Below are positions 34,979-45,100 of a DNA stretch of 64,000 nucleotides, piece after piece. The notes beneath the pieces are model-generated. The model was not told the origin of the DNA. It saw nothing but the letters and a program-made list of their open reading frames with translations, and did no database searches. Source of the DNA: Rubrolithibacter danxiaensis (GTDB lineage Bacteria; Bacteroidota; Bacteroidia; Sphingobacteriales; Sphingobacteriaceae); assembly GCF_047272945.1 (NCBI RefSeq), contig NZ_JBKOPS010000007.1:124001-188000 (forward strand), in the 5' to 3' direction. The position numbers and the translations under genes are program-made. Within the stretch, counting starts at the first letter, position 1. Each line of letters begins with the position of its first letter.

Positions 34979-37588
34979 TTATCCTTTTAGTAATCGCTGA
35001 ATATCGTCCAGTTTCATTAAGGCTTCAACAGGCGTCAGGGTGTTGACGTCGAGGTTATTTAACAAATCTCTTACTTTAACCAGCACTGGATCTTCTATCG
35101 AAAACATTTGGAGTTGATAGGCTTGCTGCTGCACTTTTTTAATGCTGTCTTTTATATGTTCACCGCCTGTTCGCTCCTGTTCAAGCCGCTTCAGTATCTC
35201 ATTGGCCCGATGAATAAGCTTGGGTGGCATGCCTGCCATTTTTGCTACGTGTATTCCGAAGCTGTGTTCACTTCCACCCGGAACTAATTTTCTAAGAAAT
35301 ATCACCTTATTGCCTACTTCTTTTACCGATACGTTGAAGTTTTTAATACGGTTAAAAGAATTACACAGTTCATTGAGTTCGTGATAATGCGTTGCAAAAA
35401 GTGTTTTTGCTTTAGCTGTTGAATGATTATGTAAAAATTCGGCAATGGCCCAGGCAATGGAAATACCATCGTATGTACTTGTTCCCCTGCCAATTTCATC
35501 CAGAAGGATAAGACTTTTATCTGAAATGTTATTTAAAATACTGGCGGTTTCGTTCATTTCTACCATAAAAGTAGATTCGCCGGACGATAAATTATCCGAA
35601 GCGCCAACGCGTGTAAATATTTTATCCACTAAGCCAATGGTGGCAACTTTTGCAGGAACAAAACAACCCATCTGCGCCATTAAAACTATCAAACCGGTTT
35701 GCCTTAACAAAGCTGATTTACCTGCCATATTGGGGCCGGTAATAATAATTATCTGCTGGGTTTCACTGTCCAGGTAAACATCATTTGTGATGTATTCTTC
35801 GCCTGCAGGCAGTTTCTTTTCGATAACCGGATGCCGCCCGCCTTTAATGTCTATTGCATTACCTTCGTTAATTTCCGGTTTTACATAATAGTTTTTTATA
35901 GCAAGCGTGGCAAAACACAACAACACATCCAGTTGCGCAATCAGCTGGGCATTTAACTGGATCGGTTTAATGTATTCCGATAACTGGTAAACAAGTTCGT
36001 TATAGAGTTTCGTTTCAAGAGCTAAGATTTTTTCTTCTGCGCCCAGTATCTGCTCTTCATATTCTTTTAACTCTGGAGTAATATAACGCTCAGCGTTTAC
36101 GAGTGTTTGCTTCCGTATCCAATCGGCAGGAACCTTATCTTTGTGTGAGTTAGTTACTTCCAGATAATATCCAAAAACATTATTAAAAGCAACTTTAAGC
36201 GACGGTATTCCGGTAACTTCAGCTTCCCGCTTCTGAATTTCTACCAGATAGCCTTTACCGCCAAAAGCAATTTTTCGTAAACGGTCAAGTTCTTCATTTA
36301 CGCCTTCTGCAATTACGTTTCCCTTTATCACCAGTGCCGGCGGTTCAACATGAAGTTCTTTTTCTATTTTTTCGCGGATAATTGCGCATGGATTTATCTG
36401 TTCGGCGATGATTTGAAGTGCAGTACTATCGGCTTCGGAGCATATTTTTTTAATATTATCCAAAGCAAATAAGGCTCTTTTTAGCTGGCACACTTCGCGT
36501 GGATTTGCTTTTTGCAAACCTATTTTTGAAATCAAGCGCTCCAGGTCGCCAATCTGCTTAATTTCATGCAATAAATTTTCTCTCAGTTCTTCCTGCTGCA
36601 CGAAAAAATCTACCACATCCAAACGGTCCTGAATGGGTTTCTTTTCTTTTAAAGGCATCACGATCCAGCGGCGCAGCATACGCGCTCCCATAGGTGAGCA
36701 GGTCTGATCAAGAACATCTACCAAAGTAACGGCGTTCTCATTCGATGAAACTATAAGTTCAAGGTTACGAATGGTAAACCGATCCAGCCACATGAAACGG
36801 TCTTCTTCAATTCGTGCTATGGAAGAAATATGCTGAAGATTGCGATGTTCCGTTTCGTTCAGATAATGCAAAGCAACACCGGCTGCGGTAACAGCAACCG
36901 GTAAGCGATCTACCCCAAAACCTTTAAGGGAAGTTACTTCAAAGTGTTTCAGTAAAGTTTCATACGCATAATCCCCGCTGTATGCCCATTCATCCAGGCA
37001 ATAAGTATAAAAGCGGTCGCCAAAAGTTTCTGTAAAATCACGGTGGCGGCTTTTAGGGAAAATAACTTCGGTAGGCTTAAAGCTTTGTAAAAGTTTATCT
37101 ATATAATCTGAACTTCCCTGTGCTGTTAAAAACTCCCCGGTAGAAATATCTAAAAAAGCTACTCCTATAGTATTTTTTTCAAAGAAAACAGAAGCCAGGT
37201 AATTGTTGGACTTTTGCTGAAGAATATTGTCGCTGTAAGAAACACCCGGAGTTACAAGTTCTGTCACTCCGCGTTTTACAATGGTTTTTACTGATTTCGG
37301 ATCTTCCAGCTGATCGCAGATAGCCACACGTTGCCCTGCTCTTACCAGTTTGGGTAAATAAGTTTCTAAAGAATGATGGGGAAAACCAGCCAGCTCAATG
37401 TGTGAGGCAGAACCGTTTGCCCGTTTGGTTAATACGATACCCAGAATTCCTGCAGCTTTTACTGCATCTTCGCCAAAAGTTTCATAAAAATCGCCCACCC
37501 TGAACAACAACAATGCACCCGGATATTTCGCCTTGATGGTGTTATATTGTTGCATTAATGGAGTTTCTTTAGTCGCAGTCTTTGCCAA
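34979..37588 (-). CDS. mutS: DNA mismatch repair protein MutS
   Basis: Mismatch-recognition ATPase, 869 residues. The mismatch-binding motif is GDFYETFGEDA near residue 31. The ATPase domain has Walker A GPNMAGKSALLRQTG, LILLDEIGRGTSTYDGISIA and ATHYHELNEL. The C-terminal tetramer-like tail has TLTPVEALMKLDDIQRLLKG. No ATG exists between the upstream in-frame stop and residue 12, so translation starts at a TTG (37588) or at the internal ATG at 37555. The TTG gives the family-typical N-terminus (MAKTATKETPLMQQYN) and is preferred. Monocistronic. Confidence 0.96.
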   Translation of the reverse strand: MAKTATKETPLMQQYNTIKAKYPGALLLFRVGDFYETFGEDAVKAAGILGIVLTKRANGSASHIELAGFPHHSLETYLPKLVRAGQRVAICDQLEDPKSVKTIVKRGVTELVTPGVSYSDNILQQKSNNYLASVFFEKNTIGVAFLDISTGEFLTAQGSSDYIDKLLQSFKPTEVIFPKSRHRDFTETFGDRFYTYCLDEWAYSGDYAYETLLKHFEVTSLKGFGVDRLPVAVTAAGVALHYLNETEHRNLQHISSIARIEEDRFMWLDRFTIRNLELIVSSNENAVTLVDVLDQTCSPMGARMLRRWIVMPLKEKKPIQDRLDVVDFFVQQEELRENLLHEIKQIGDLERLISKIGLQKANPREVCQLKRALFALDNIKKICSEADSTALQIIAEQINPCAIIREKIEKELHVEPPALVIKGNVIAEGVNEELDRLRKIAFGGKGYLVEIQKREAEVTGIPSLKVAFNNVFGYYLEVTNSHKDKVPADWIRKQTLVNAERYITPELKEYEEQILGAEEKILALETKLYNELVYQLSEYIKPIQLNAQLIAQLDVLLCFATLAIKNYYVKPEINEGNAIDIKGGRHPVIEKKLPAGEEYITNDVYLDSETQQIIIITGPNMAGKSALLRQTGLIVLMAQMGCFVPAKVATIGLVDKIFTRVGASDNLSSGESTFMVEMNETASILNNISDKSLILLDEIGRGTSTYDGISIAWAIAEFLHNHSTAKAKTLFATHYHELNELCNSFNRIKNFNVSVKEVGNKVIFLRKLVPGGSEHSFGIHVAKMAGMPPKLIHRANEILKRLEQERTGGEHIKDSIKKVQQQAYQLQMFSIEDPVLVKVRDLLNNLDVNTLTPVEALMKLDDIQRLLKG

Positions 37589-37718
37589 TCTTAATCTTCT
37601 TAAAAGTCTGTAAAGTTAATTTATTGACTTGTTTTTGCTCTAAGTGTGGAAAAAATGAATTACTGTGGAATACTGGAAATCCAATGAGCAGAGAGGTTGT
37701 AATTATGATTGCTGAAAA

Positions 37719-39158
37719 CTAATTCTGAACCTTATCAGTTGCAAGAACGTACAGCAATTTCTGTTCTTTAAAAGTATTAAGTAAACTCATAGCAGTTTTC
37801 CGTTGAGCTGCAATTGTTTTATTATATGTTCCTTTAAGCTTTGCAGATCTTCGCTTAGCCTCATTCGCAAACTTTGTTTTACCCTGTTTCTTAAAGTAAT
37901 CCATATATGCTTCTTCAAGATACAGGGATAGTTGAACAGAAGATTTTTTATTTAAAGAAGTTTGAGCTTTTCTGAAATCTCCCAAAGCAAGACCAAAATC
38001 ACCGATAGCACTTTTCACTCTGCCCAGGTTTACCAGCGAGTTAAACATCGATTCCTTTTTATTAAGTTGCTTTGCGAGTGTGTTTTGTTGTATAAAAAAC
38101 CATTTTGCTTCCGAATTCCGGCCTTGATCATAATACAGCTTGCCCAGTAATTCAAAACAATACATTCTCCCTGAATTATTCTCGACATAACTATACAACG
38201 GAAGCGCTTTTTTTAGCAGAATAGTTTCCGTTTCTGATAAATTACCTTGTGCATAATAAACTTTAGCAAGAGTAAGATAAGCAGGTGCAAGACTATCGGG
38301 ATTAACTGCAGTGGAGAACTCGTTAACAGCAAATAGAGCATATTTAAGTGCAGAATCAAACTGATTTCTTTGTAATAACACTTGCGACAGTTGCCTTGAA
38401 AAAGATCCGTAACCCGTATAATCTGGCGCAATAAGACGACGAGTGAGCGCAATTCGGTAATATTTTTCCGCTTCATCCCAAACCTTGTACCTGGTGCAAT
38501 ACCTTGCCAGTAAATTCAGAATTTCCAGTTGTATTTTTGTATTTCCAACGCCTTCGCTGTAATTCAAAGCAATTTTTGCCTTTAGTATTGCTTCTTTTTC
38601 CCTGTCTATTGCCAGTAAATAGGGGATATCTTTAACATCCTGCTCGAGGCGTTTCTGCCTTGAAGCTTTTACAATGCTGACTTTTCCCATCCATACATGC
38701 TGATTGCCAGACATCGGGTTTAACTTTGTTGCAGTATAGGGCTGCATGGTTTTAAAAATATAGGAAACTGACGGATCGTATTTTGTAAGCTTCGCTTTTT
38801 CTTTTTTTGTTGCTTTGCCTGATTGTGTTTTTTTTGTTTTAGATAATGAACTTACAGGTTTTGATTTAACAGCAGCTGCGGCTTTTTTTGATTTTACTGC
38901 TGAGATGGTATCTGTACTTTTAACAGGAGTCTTTTTAACAGAAGTGGTACTACTTTTTTTCTTTGAGTTGATACCAGAGTCAGTTTGGCTTTTATCTTTT
39001 ACTACGCTCCTAGAAGAATCCACAGTTTTCTTCTCAGGCTTAGAATTCTTTTTAGTTATCGTTTGTGAGGATTTAGCCGAAACGTTGTCTTTTTCCTGCG
39101 CTTTAAGAGTTAGTGCGGATATAGAAAATAGAATAAGAAATAAACAGCGTCTTTTCAT
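37719..39158 (-). CDS. Secreted TPR protein with Lys/Ser/Thr-rich linker
   Basis: 479 residues. It has a signal peptide (MKRRCLFLILFSISALTLKA), a low-complexity basic linker of about 100 residues (about 22-125; rich in K, S, T and repeated SSVKKT/SAVKSK-like units), then a tetratricopeptide region (about 180-440; PAYLTLAKVYYAQGNLSETE, RMYCFELLGKLYYDQGRNSE, NSLVNLGRVKSAIGDFGLAL). The layout resembles the sensor part of TPR histidine kinases without the kinase. Possibly a periplasmic scaffold with a cell-wall-binding basic tail. Function unknown. Confidence 0.8.
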   Translation of the reverse strand: MKRRCLFLILFSISALTLKAQEKDNVSAKSSQTITKKNSKPEKKTVDSSRSVVKDKSQTDSGINSKKKSSTTSVKKTPVKSTDTISAVKSKKAAAAVKSKPVSSLSKTKKTQSGKATKKEKAKLTKYDPSVSYIFKTMQPYTATKLNPMSGNQHVWMGKVSIVKASRQKRLEQDVKDIPYLLAIDREKEAILKAKIALNYSEGVGNTKIQLEILNLLARYCTRYKVWDEAEKYYRIALTRRLIAPDYTGYGSFSRQLSQVLLQRNQFDSALKYALFAVNEFSTAVNPDSLAPAYLTLAKVYYAQGNLSETETILLKKALPLYSYVENNSGRMYCFELLGKLYYDQGRNSEAKWFFIQQNTLAKQLNKKESMFNSLVNLGRVKSAIGDFGLALGDFRKAQTSLNKKSSVQLSLYLEEAYMDYFKKQGKTKFANEAKRRSAKLKGTYNKTIAAQRKTAMSLLNTFKEQKLLYVLATDKVQN

Positions 39159-39315
39159 GCGGGAATATAATCAGTCAGGAACATTTTACTTACCATAAAC
39201 CTAAACCTCTGGCATTTGTTTCACAAGGTTGCACAACATATGTGAAGAGGATCTAAAGTTTTATAAACTATTATACTTTCTTTGTTATTTATAACGTAGC
39301 AAAAGCCATTTACTT

Positions 39316-40308
39316 ATGAAATACAGAAATTTAGGCAGTAACGGGCCAAAAGTATCCGCAATTGGATTAGGTTGTATGGGAATGAGTGATTTCTACGGTG
39401 AAAGAAATGATCAGGAATCTATAGCTACCATTCACCATGCTTTAGAGGCGGGGATTAATTTCCTGGATACCGCCGACATGTATGGGCCATACACCAATGA
39501 AGAACTTGTAGGACGCGCTATAAAAGGAAAACGCGACCAGGTTTTTATAGCTACAAAGTTTGGTATTGTTCGTACTCCGGATGATCCGGCAGCACGGGGA
39601 ATTAACGGAAGTCCGGAATATATTAAAAAATCAATTGAAGGAAGTTTGAAACGATTGGGAGTTGAAATTATAGATTTATATTACCAACACCGGGTAGACC
39701 CAAAAGTACCGATAGAAGAAACGATAGGTGCCATGGCCGATCTGGTAAAAGAAGGTAAAATCCGTTTTCTGGGATTATCAGAGGCTTCTGCTCATACCAT
39801 CGAGCGGGCACATAAAACCCACCCAATAACAGCTGTTCAGACTGAATATTCTTTATGGACCCGGGATCCTGAACAGAACAGTGTTCTTTCGACCTGTAAA
39901 AGCCTGGAAATAGGATTTGTTCCTTACAGCCCTTTAGGACGTGGTTTCCTCACAGGTGCTATTATCAAACCAGAGGATTTTGATGAAAACGACTACAGGA
40001 GGCACAGTCCGCGTTTTCAGGGAGATAACTTTGAAAAAAATCTGCAGCTGGTAGAAAAGATAAAATCTTTTGCGGAACAAAAGAACTGTACTCCTTCACA
40101 ATTAGCATTGGCCTGGGTTTTAGCACAGGGAGAAGAAATTGTGCCCATTCCGGGAACAAAACGCCGGAAATACCTGGATGAAAATATTCTTGCTGTTGAA
40201 ATCTCTCTTTCTCAGGACGAGCTATCGGAAATAAGTGCCATTTTTCCGCCTGATATTGCTGCTGGTACCCGGTACCCGGAACAAATGATGAAAACAATAA
40301 ACGGATAA
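39316..40308 (+). CDS. Aldo/keto reductase
   Basis: 330-residue NADPH-dependent oxidoreductase of the AKR13-like group. Catalytic tetrad residues appear in DTADMYGPYTNEELVG (Asp, Tyr), FIATKFG (Lys) and YYQHRVDPKVP (His). The cofactor region is LAWVLAQGEEIVPIPGTKRR. Cytoplasmic, no signal. Substrate not predictable. Isolated gene. Confidence 0.93.
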   Translation: MKYRNLGSNGPKVSAIGLGCMGMSDFYGERNDQESIATIHHALEAGINFLDTADMYGPYTNEELVGRAIKGKRDQVFIATKFGIVRTPDDPAARGINGSPEYIKKSIEGSLKRLGVEIIDLYYQHRVDPKVPIEETIGAMADLVKEGKIRFLGLSEASAHTIERAHKTHPITAVQTEYSLWTRDPEQNSVLSTCKSLEIGFVPYSPLGRGFLTGAIIKPEDFDENDYRRHSPRFQGDNFEKNLQLVEKIKSFAEQKNCTPSQLALAWVLAQGEEIVPIPGTKRRKYLDENILAVEISLSQDELSEISAIFPPDIAAGTRYPEQMMKTING

Positions 40309-40360
40309 TGAAAGAGGCTGTTTGAATGGTTTAGAGCCAATCTCGTAGCCTCTTTTAATT

Positions 40361-41107
40361 TTACATCCACCGACTTAAAAAGCTGTTAAAATTCTCCTTA
40401 TACTGATCTGTAACCGGAATTGTGGTGTTTCCTATTTGTACGGTATTACGCGTAACAGACCTGATCTTGTTAAGAGCCACAATAAAGGAGCGGTGAATGC
40501 GCATGAATTTTTTATCCGGAAGCTTCTCTTCCAGCGCTTTTAAACTGGTAAGTGATAACAGTGGTTTCTCGCTGCTTTCAAGATGAACTTTAACATAATC
40601 CTTTAGTCCTTCAATATAAAGTATATCATTTAACGCAACTTTAATTAATTGATACTCTACTTTCAGAAACAAATAATCTTCTTCCTGCTTTTCATTATCA
40701 GCAGAAACTGCATCATTTTTAGAATTAGTAAGCAGTTCTGCATACGCAAGGGCTTTATTTGCCGCTCTCGAAAAATCTACATAACTGAATGGTTTAAGCA
40801 AATAATCAAGCGCATCTACCTTGTAACCCTCCATCGCAAACTGGTCAAAAGCAGTAGTAAACACTATTCTGGGGCCGGCTCCAGGCTTGCCCTTATCTAA
40901 TACTCTGGCCAGTTCAATTCCGCTTAAGTCTGGCATCCGTATGTCCAGGAATATAAGATCGACAGGCGAGTTATGAATCACCTTCAATGCTTCAACAGCG
41001 CTTGAATATCTTCCTGTTAATTCCAGAAAAGGAGTTTGCTCAATATACGTGCAGATCAACCCTAAGGCTAACGGCTCATCGTCAACAGCTATGCATTTTA
41101 ATTTCAT
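40361..41107 (-). CDS. LytTR-family response regulator
   Basis: 248 residues. The receiver domain (about 1-125) has the phospho-acceptor Asp in LIFLDIRMPDLSG and Lys in LLKPFSYVDF. The LytTR DNA-binding domain (about 145-248) contains YIEGLKDYVKVHL and FMRIHRSFIVALNKI. The start overlaps the sensor kinase stop by four bases, so the pair is translationally coupled. The likely target is the divergent TonB-family gene 228 bases beyond the kinase start, inferred from position. Confidence 0.94.
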   Translation of the reverse strand: MKLKCIAVDDEPLALGLICTYIEQTPFLELTGRYSSAVEALKVIHNSPVDLIFLDIRMPDLSGIELARVLDKGKPGAGPRIVFTTAFDQFAMEGYKVDALDYLLKPFSYVDFSRAANKALAYAELLTNSKNDAVSADNEKQEEDYLFLKVEYQLIKVALNDILYIEGLKDYVKVHLESSEKPLLSLTSLKALEEKLPDKKFMRIHRSFIVALNKIRSVTRNTVQIGNTTIPVTDQYKENFNSFLSRWM

Positions 41108-42171
41108 GCCATGTTTAAATTTAATTGAACTACAAATTCATTCGCTGCAATATCTTCTGTTACTTTCAATTCATATTGCCCGGGGTATATCAGATCGAGG
41201 CGTCGTTTGGTATTGTTTACTCCTATCCCGTTACTTTCTTCCATAATGCCTCCTTTTTCCGAAAGCAATGAATTTCTGACTTCTATCATCAGAAGATTTC
41301 CCTGTTGTTTTATCTCCACGTACACTTTACTTTCTTCAACTGCACTTACTCCGTGTTTAAATGCATTCTCTATGAAGGGAAGAATAAGCATGGGGGCAAT
41401 TTGCACATCTTTAAGCGGCGATGGCGAGATAAAAGTAACTTTAACTTTTTCAGTTAAACGCAACTGCATCAGGTCAATATAATCTTTAATAAACGCAATC
41501 TCTTTGCTGAGTAAGGTTGTTCCTGATTGTGTTTCGTACAAAACATAACGCATCATGTGCGAGAGCGTATACAAAGCATCGCGGGCAAGTTCAACATTGG
41601 CAATAGTAAGCGCATAAATGCTGTGCAGCGTATTGAAAAAGAAATGAGGATTTATCTGCGCTTTTAAAAATGACAACTCGGAAGTTGTTTTCTCTTTTTC
41701 AAGACTTAACCTCAGCTCGGTATCACGCTGCAGTTTCTGAAAAACAGTGACACTGGTGCTGATTCCAACCATCAGCATCGTAATAATAACAAGTACAAAA
41801 TCAAATGCATGATCTGACTTTTTTGATTGAGAAGGTTTTGCATGGGGATGAAAAGTCCGCTCCATTAATTCTGGCAGATTTAAGGAAGACTCAGCTAACC
41901 TGTTAACAGCTATCGAACCAACAATCATTATTAATACAAAGAAGATATAGGGCCATACTTTATCTTTAAAAAGAAGTTTCGGCACCAGTAATTTCATATT
42001 AAGGTAGAAAGCTCCGGTCCACAAACAGAACAAAATTACCTGCCGTATCCAAAACTGTACCGGTAATGATACCTGCCAGGCAAGTGGCTGGCACAATAAC
42101 AGCATAAGTCCAAGTATTACCAGTATGTGTATGAGGATTGAAAGTCTGTGCTTTTTTGGGAAAACCGTCAT
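41104..42171 (-). CDS. LytS-type sensor histidine kinase
   Basis: 355 residues. Four membrane helices (about 10-160) precede the His_kinase domain with LKAQINPHFFFNTLHSIYAL (phospho-acceptor His) and a HATPase domain (LPFIENAFKHGVSAVEES, NSNGIGVNNTKRRLDLIYPG). No large periplasmic sensor, so the signal is probably membrane-borne. A TAAGTTTG box (42192-42199, minus strand) lies 20 bases upstream of the ATG without a clear -33 TTG. Confidence 0.93.
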   Translation of the reverse strand: MTVFPKKHRLSILIHILVILGLMLLLCQPLAWQVSLPVQFWIRQVILFCLWTGAFYLNMKLLVPKLLFKDKVWPYIFFVLIMIVGSIAVNRLAESSLNLPELMERTFHPHAKPSQSKKSDHAFDFVLVIITMLMVGISTSVTVFQKLQRDTELRLSLEKEKTTSELSFLKAQINPHFFFNTLHSIYALTIANVELARDALYTLSHMMRYVLYETQSGTTLLSKEIAFIKDYIDLMQLRLTEKVKVTFISPSPLKDVQIAPMLILPFIENAFKHGVSAVEESKVYVEIKQQGNLLMIEVRNSLLSEKGGIMEESNGIGVNNTKRRLDLIYPGQYELKVTEDIAANEFVVQLNLNMA

Positions 42172-42419
42172 CTAAGGTTAAATATATATAACAAACTTAA
42201 TACATACGTTTTAATTTATAAGCCCTGATATACGGGCGGTAGGAGAATGCCGATAGGAGCTGTAATTTCATCTATGAAAACGCCTGATTACATATAAAAT
42301 TCAGTCAATAACGCTTTAACGTCTAAATCTTCTTATCTGTCGGCGTTCCCTGCTGCTTAGTCTATTTAATTTTATATAGTCAGAAAATAGGATTTGTTTT
42401 GAGCATAATTTTATTAAAA

Positions 42420-44981
42420 ATGAAACCCAAATCAATCCCTTTGCTCAATTTTAAATTTAACCGATTTGCAAATATTTATTTAAGAATCTTCCTGTGTATC
42501 GCAGCAGTCTTTCTGTTTACAGATAGCCATGCACAGGTACCAATGCAACAACGAAGCCCTTCTATCATCGGGACAATATCGGGTACTGTAATAGATTCAG
42601 TAAGCGGTAAACCCCTGGATTATGCAACAGTAACCTTATTCAGAGAAAACGGGAAAGCGCCTTTAAATGGTGGCTTGACAGATGAAAAAGGGGAATTTAA
42701 AATCTCAAATGTTAGCACAGGAAACTATAAATTAACGATTACATTTATCGGATATCCTACAAAAACCATTACCGGAGTAACTACTACCCTTTCAAAACCG
42801 GATCATAATTTAGGTTCTATTGTTTTATCTCCGGGCGCTAATACGCTGAATGCGGTAGTGGTAACAGGCGAGACTCCTATTATTGAAAACAAGATCGACA
42901 AACTTGTTTTTAATGCTGAAAAAGATGTAACTACAACTGGTGGAAACGCCAGTGATGTATTAAGAAAGGTTCCGATGCTTTCGGTAGATATGGATGGAAA
43001 TGTTTCGCTTCGTGGAAGTCAGAATGTTAAAATCCTGATAAACGGAAAGCCCTCAGGAGCTCTTTCAAGCAATGTTGCTGATGTATTAAAATCAATGCCG
43101 GCAGACCAGATAAAAAACGTTGAAGTTGTAACATCGCCTTCCGCTAAATACGATGCAGAAGGATCTGCCGGAATAATCAATATCGTAACCAAGAAGAAGA
43201 ATGTTTCGGGTGTAAGCGGTTCGGTAAGCGGTGGACTTGGCACCCGCCAGAATAATGGTAATTTTAATATCAATCTTAATAAAAACCGGTTAAGTTTATC
43301 GGCGAATTTAGGTGTGAACAGCGGATGGCCACAGACGACTAATACAACATTAAGCAGTCAGAATACCGCATTAGGAAGCAGCTCTTCCTCTATTGGCACT
43401 AACCAATCGAAACGCCTGTTCAATATGGGTTCGGCTTCTTTAGGTTATGATTTCAATAACTACAACAGTGTATCTTCTTCCATCAGTCTTCGTGGCGGTT
43501 CTTTCCGCAATGACGGAAGTTCTGTAAGCAGCAATACGACGCCGGAAACCGGTTTTATAGAATACAGTGCAATTAATAGCAACCACTTTGCATTAAATAG
43601 TTTCGACTGGAATTCTGATTATACTCACAAGTTTAAAAAAGAAGGAGAAGAACTTACGCTGGCAGGCCAATGGAGCCATAGTAAAGTAAATATTGATTAT
43701 ACTTCGAGATATACAGGCTTTGCTCAAGACCAGGATGCAAGCAACGACGGAAAAAACGATGAATATACCGTGCAGCTCGATTATGCCTTGCCACTTAATA
43801 AAGTGTTAAAATTAGAAGCTGGTACCAAGGGAATCTTTAGGAATATCAGCAGTATCTCTAACTTTTATAACCCAAACGAAGTGGGTGAATATGTATTAAA
43901 TCCCCTGACATCAAATCAGTACGATTATAATCAAAATGTTTATTCAGGATATGGTGTATTAAGTGCTAATTTTAAAAATGGATACGGAATACAAGTTGGA
44001 GGACGTTTAGAGAACACAGAGATTGAAGGAAATTTTGTTAACAGCAGCAACGGATCACCTTTTAAAAACACCTATAATAATTTTATCCCAAGCTTTGCTG
44101 TTTCAAAAAAGATTGATAATTCTCAAACTGTTAAATTGAGCTATAGTAAACGGATCCAGCGCCCAAGTTTGCAATTCTTAAATCCGTTCCGAAATACAAG
44201 CGACCCGCTTAACCAAAGTGAAGGTAATCCTGAACTTTCTCCTGAAGTATCGCAAAGTGTAGAGTTTAATTACTCAACCTTTATTAAAGGATCTGTTATC
44301 AACGCGTCTGTTTACTACAGACACACCGATAATATAATTGAAAGCTACATAACTACTATTCCTTATACAACGGTTGACAATGAGGGTAATTCTGTTACCA
44401 GAAATGTGTCTTTAACCAATTTTGGAAATATTGGCCAGAATAATTCCATTGGTTCCAGCATATTCGGTTCGGTTACATTGAAAAAGATTATTACCTTAAG
44501 AGGAAGTGTAAATCTGTTTACCTATAAGCCGGAAACTTCAGGTACTTATACACAGACAAACGATAATACATATTTGCAATACAATGTTTTTTTGAGCGGT
44601 GGAGTTAAGCTACCAAGCGGTTTCGCAGCCGAAACTTTCATGATTCAAAATTCTCCACGCAGAACTTTCCAGGGAGTAAATCCTTCCTTTAACTTATGGA
44701 CGATCGGATTGAAAAAGGAGATCTTAAAGAAAAAGGGTAGTATCGGTTTGAACATTGTTGAACCGTTTAATGACCGGAAAAACTTTACAACCAACATCAA
44801 CAGCGGTACGCTTACACAATTCAATCAGTTCTCGGTTCCGTTCAGATCTGTGGGTGTTAATTTCAGCTGGAGCTTTGGTAAGATGAATTTTAATCAGCAG
44901 ATGCCTAAAAAGAAACGGGGCATCAATAACGACGACCTTAAACAGGGTGACAATAACGGCCAGGGTATGCAGGGCCAGTAA
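42420..44981 (+). CDS. Outer-membrane TonB-family beta-barrel protein (carboxypeptidase-like N-terminal domain)
   Basis: 853 residues from the ATG at 42420; a TTG 21 bases earlier is less likely. It has a signal peptide (ending TDSHAQ), a CarboxypepD_reg-like domain (about 50-140; GTVIDSVSGKPLDYATVTLF), a plug-like region (about 145-230; DVLRKVPMLSVDMDGNVSLR, VEVVTSPSAKYDAEGSAGII) and an outer-membrane beta-barrel to the end. The C-terminal tail after the barrel (KKKRGINNDDLKQGDNNGQG) is hydrophilic and unusual. Substrate unknown. Divergent from the LytTR/LytS pair. Confidence 0.88.
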   Translation: MKPKSIPLLNFKFNRFANIYLRIFLCIAAVFLFTDSHAQVPMQQRSPSIIGTISGTVIDSVSGKPLDYATVTLFRENGKAPLNGGLTDEKGEFKISNVSTGNYKLTITFIGYPTKTITGVTTTLSKPDHNLGSIVLSPGANTLNAVVVTGETPIIENKIDKLVFNAEKDVTTTGGNASDVLRKVPMLSVDMDGNVSLRGSQNVKILINGKPSGALSSNVADVLKSMPADQIKNVEVVTSPSAKYDAEGSAGIINIVTKKKNVSGVSGSVSGGLGTRQNNGNFNINLNKNRLSLSANLGVNSGWPQTTNTTLSSQNTALGSSSSSIGTNQSKRLFNMGSASLGYDFNNYNSVSSSISLRGGSFRNDGSSVSSNTTPETGFIEYSAINSNHFALNSFDWNSDYTHKFKKEGEELTLAGQWSHSKVNIDYTSRYTGFAQDQDASNDGKNDEYTVQLDYALPLNKVLKLEAGTKGIFRNISSISNFYNPNEVGEYVLNPLTSNQYDYNQNVYSGYGVLSANFKNGYGIQVGGRLENTEIEGNFVNSSNGSPFKNTYNNFIPSFAVSKKIDNSQTVKLSYSKRIQRPSLQFLNPFRNTSDPLNQSEGNPELSPEVSQSVEFNYSTFIKGSVINASVYYRHTDNIIESYITTIPYTTVDNEGNSVTRNVSLTNFGNIGQNNSIGSSIFGSVTLKKIITLRGSVNLFTYKPETSGTYTQTNDNTYLQYNVFLSGGVKLPSGFAAETFMIQNSPRRTFQGVNPSFNLWTIGLKKEILKKKGSIGLNIVEPFNDRKNFTTNINSGTLTQFNQFSVPFRSVGVNFSWSFGKMNFNQQMPKKKRGINNDDLKQGDNNGQGMQGQ

Positions 44982-45009
44982 TTGTGGGTTTATTATATAG
45001 TTAGTAGGA

Positions 45010-45036
45010 AACCGGCTTTAATAGCCGGTTTTTTTA
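45010..45036 (+). terminator. Rho-independent terminator after the TonB-family gene
   Basis: AACCGGCT / AGCCGGTT stem, loop TTAAT, followed by a run of T, 28 bases after the stop. Confidence 0.88.
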
Positions 45037-45100
45037 GTTCTGCTGCTGTAACAATCTTTCCATTTCATAATCTAACCTGTAATGTCCAAAAACAGGTTTT

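Noticed and set aside
38815..39198. 127-residue plus-strand frame opposite the TPR gene
   Set aside because: It is the complement of the low-complexity Lys/Ser/Thr linker, which naturally lacks stops on the other strand.
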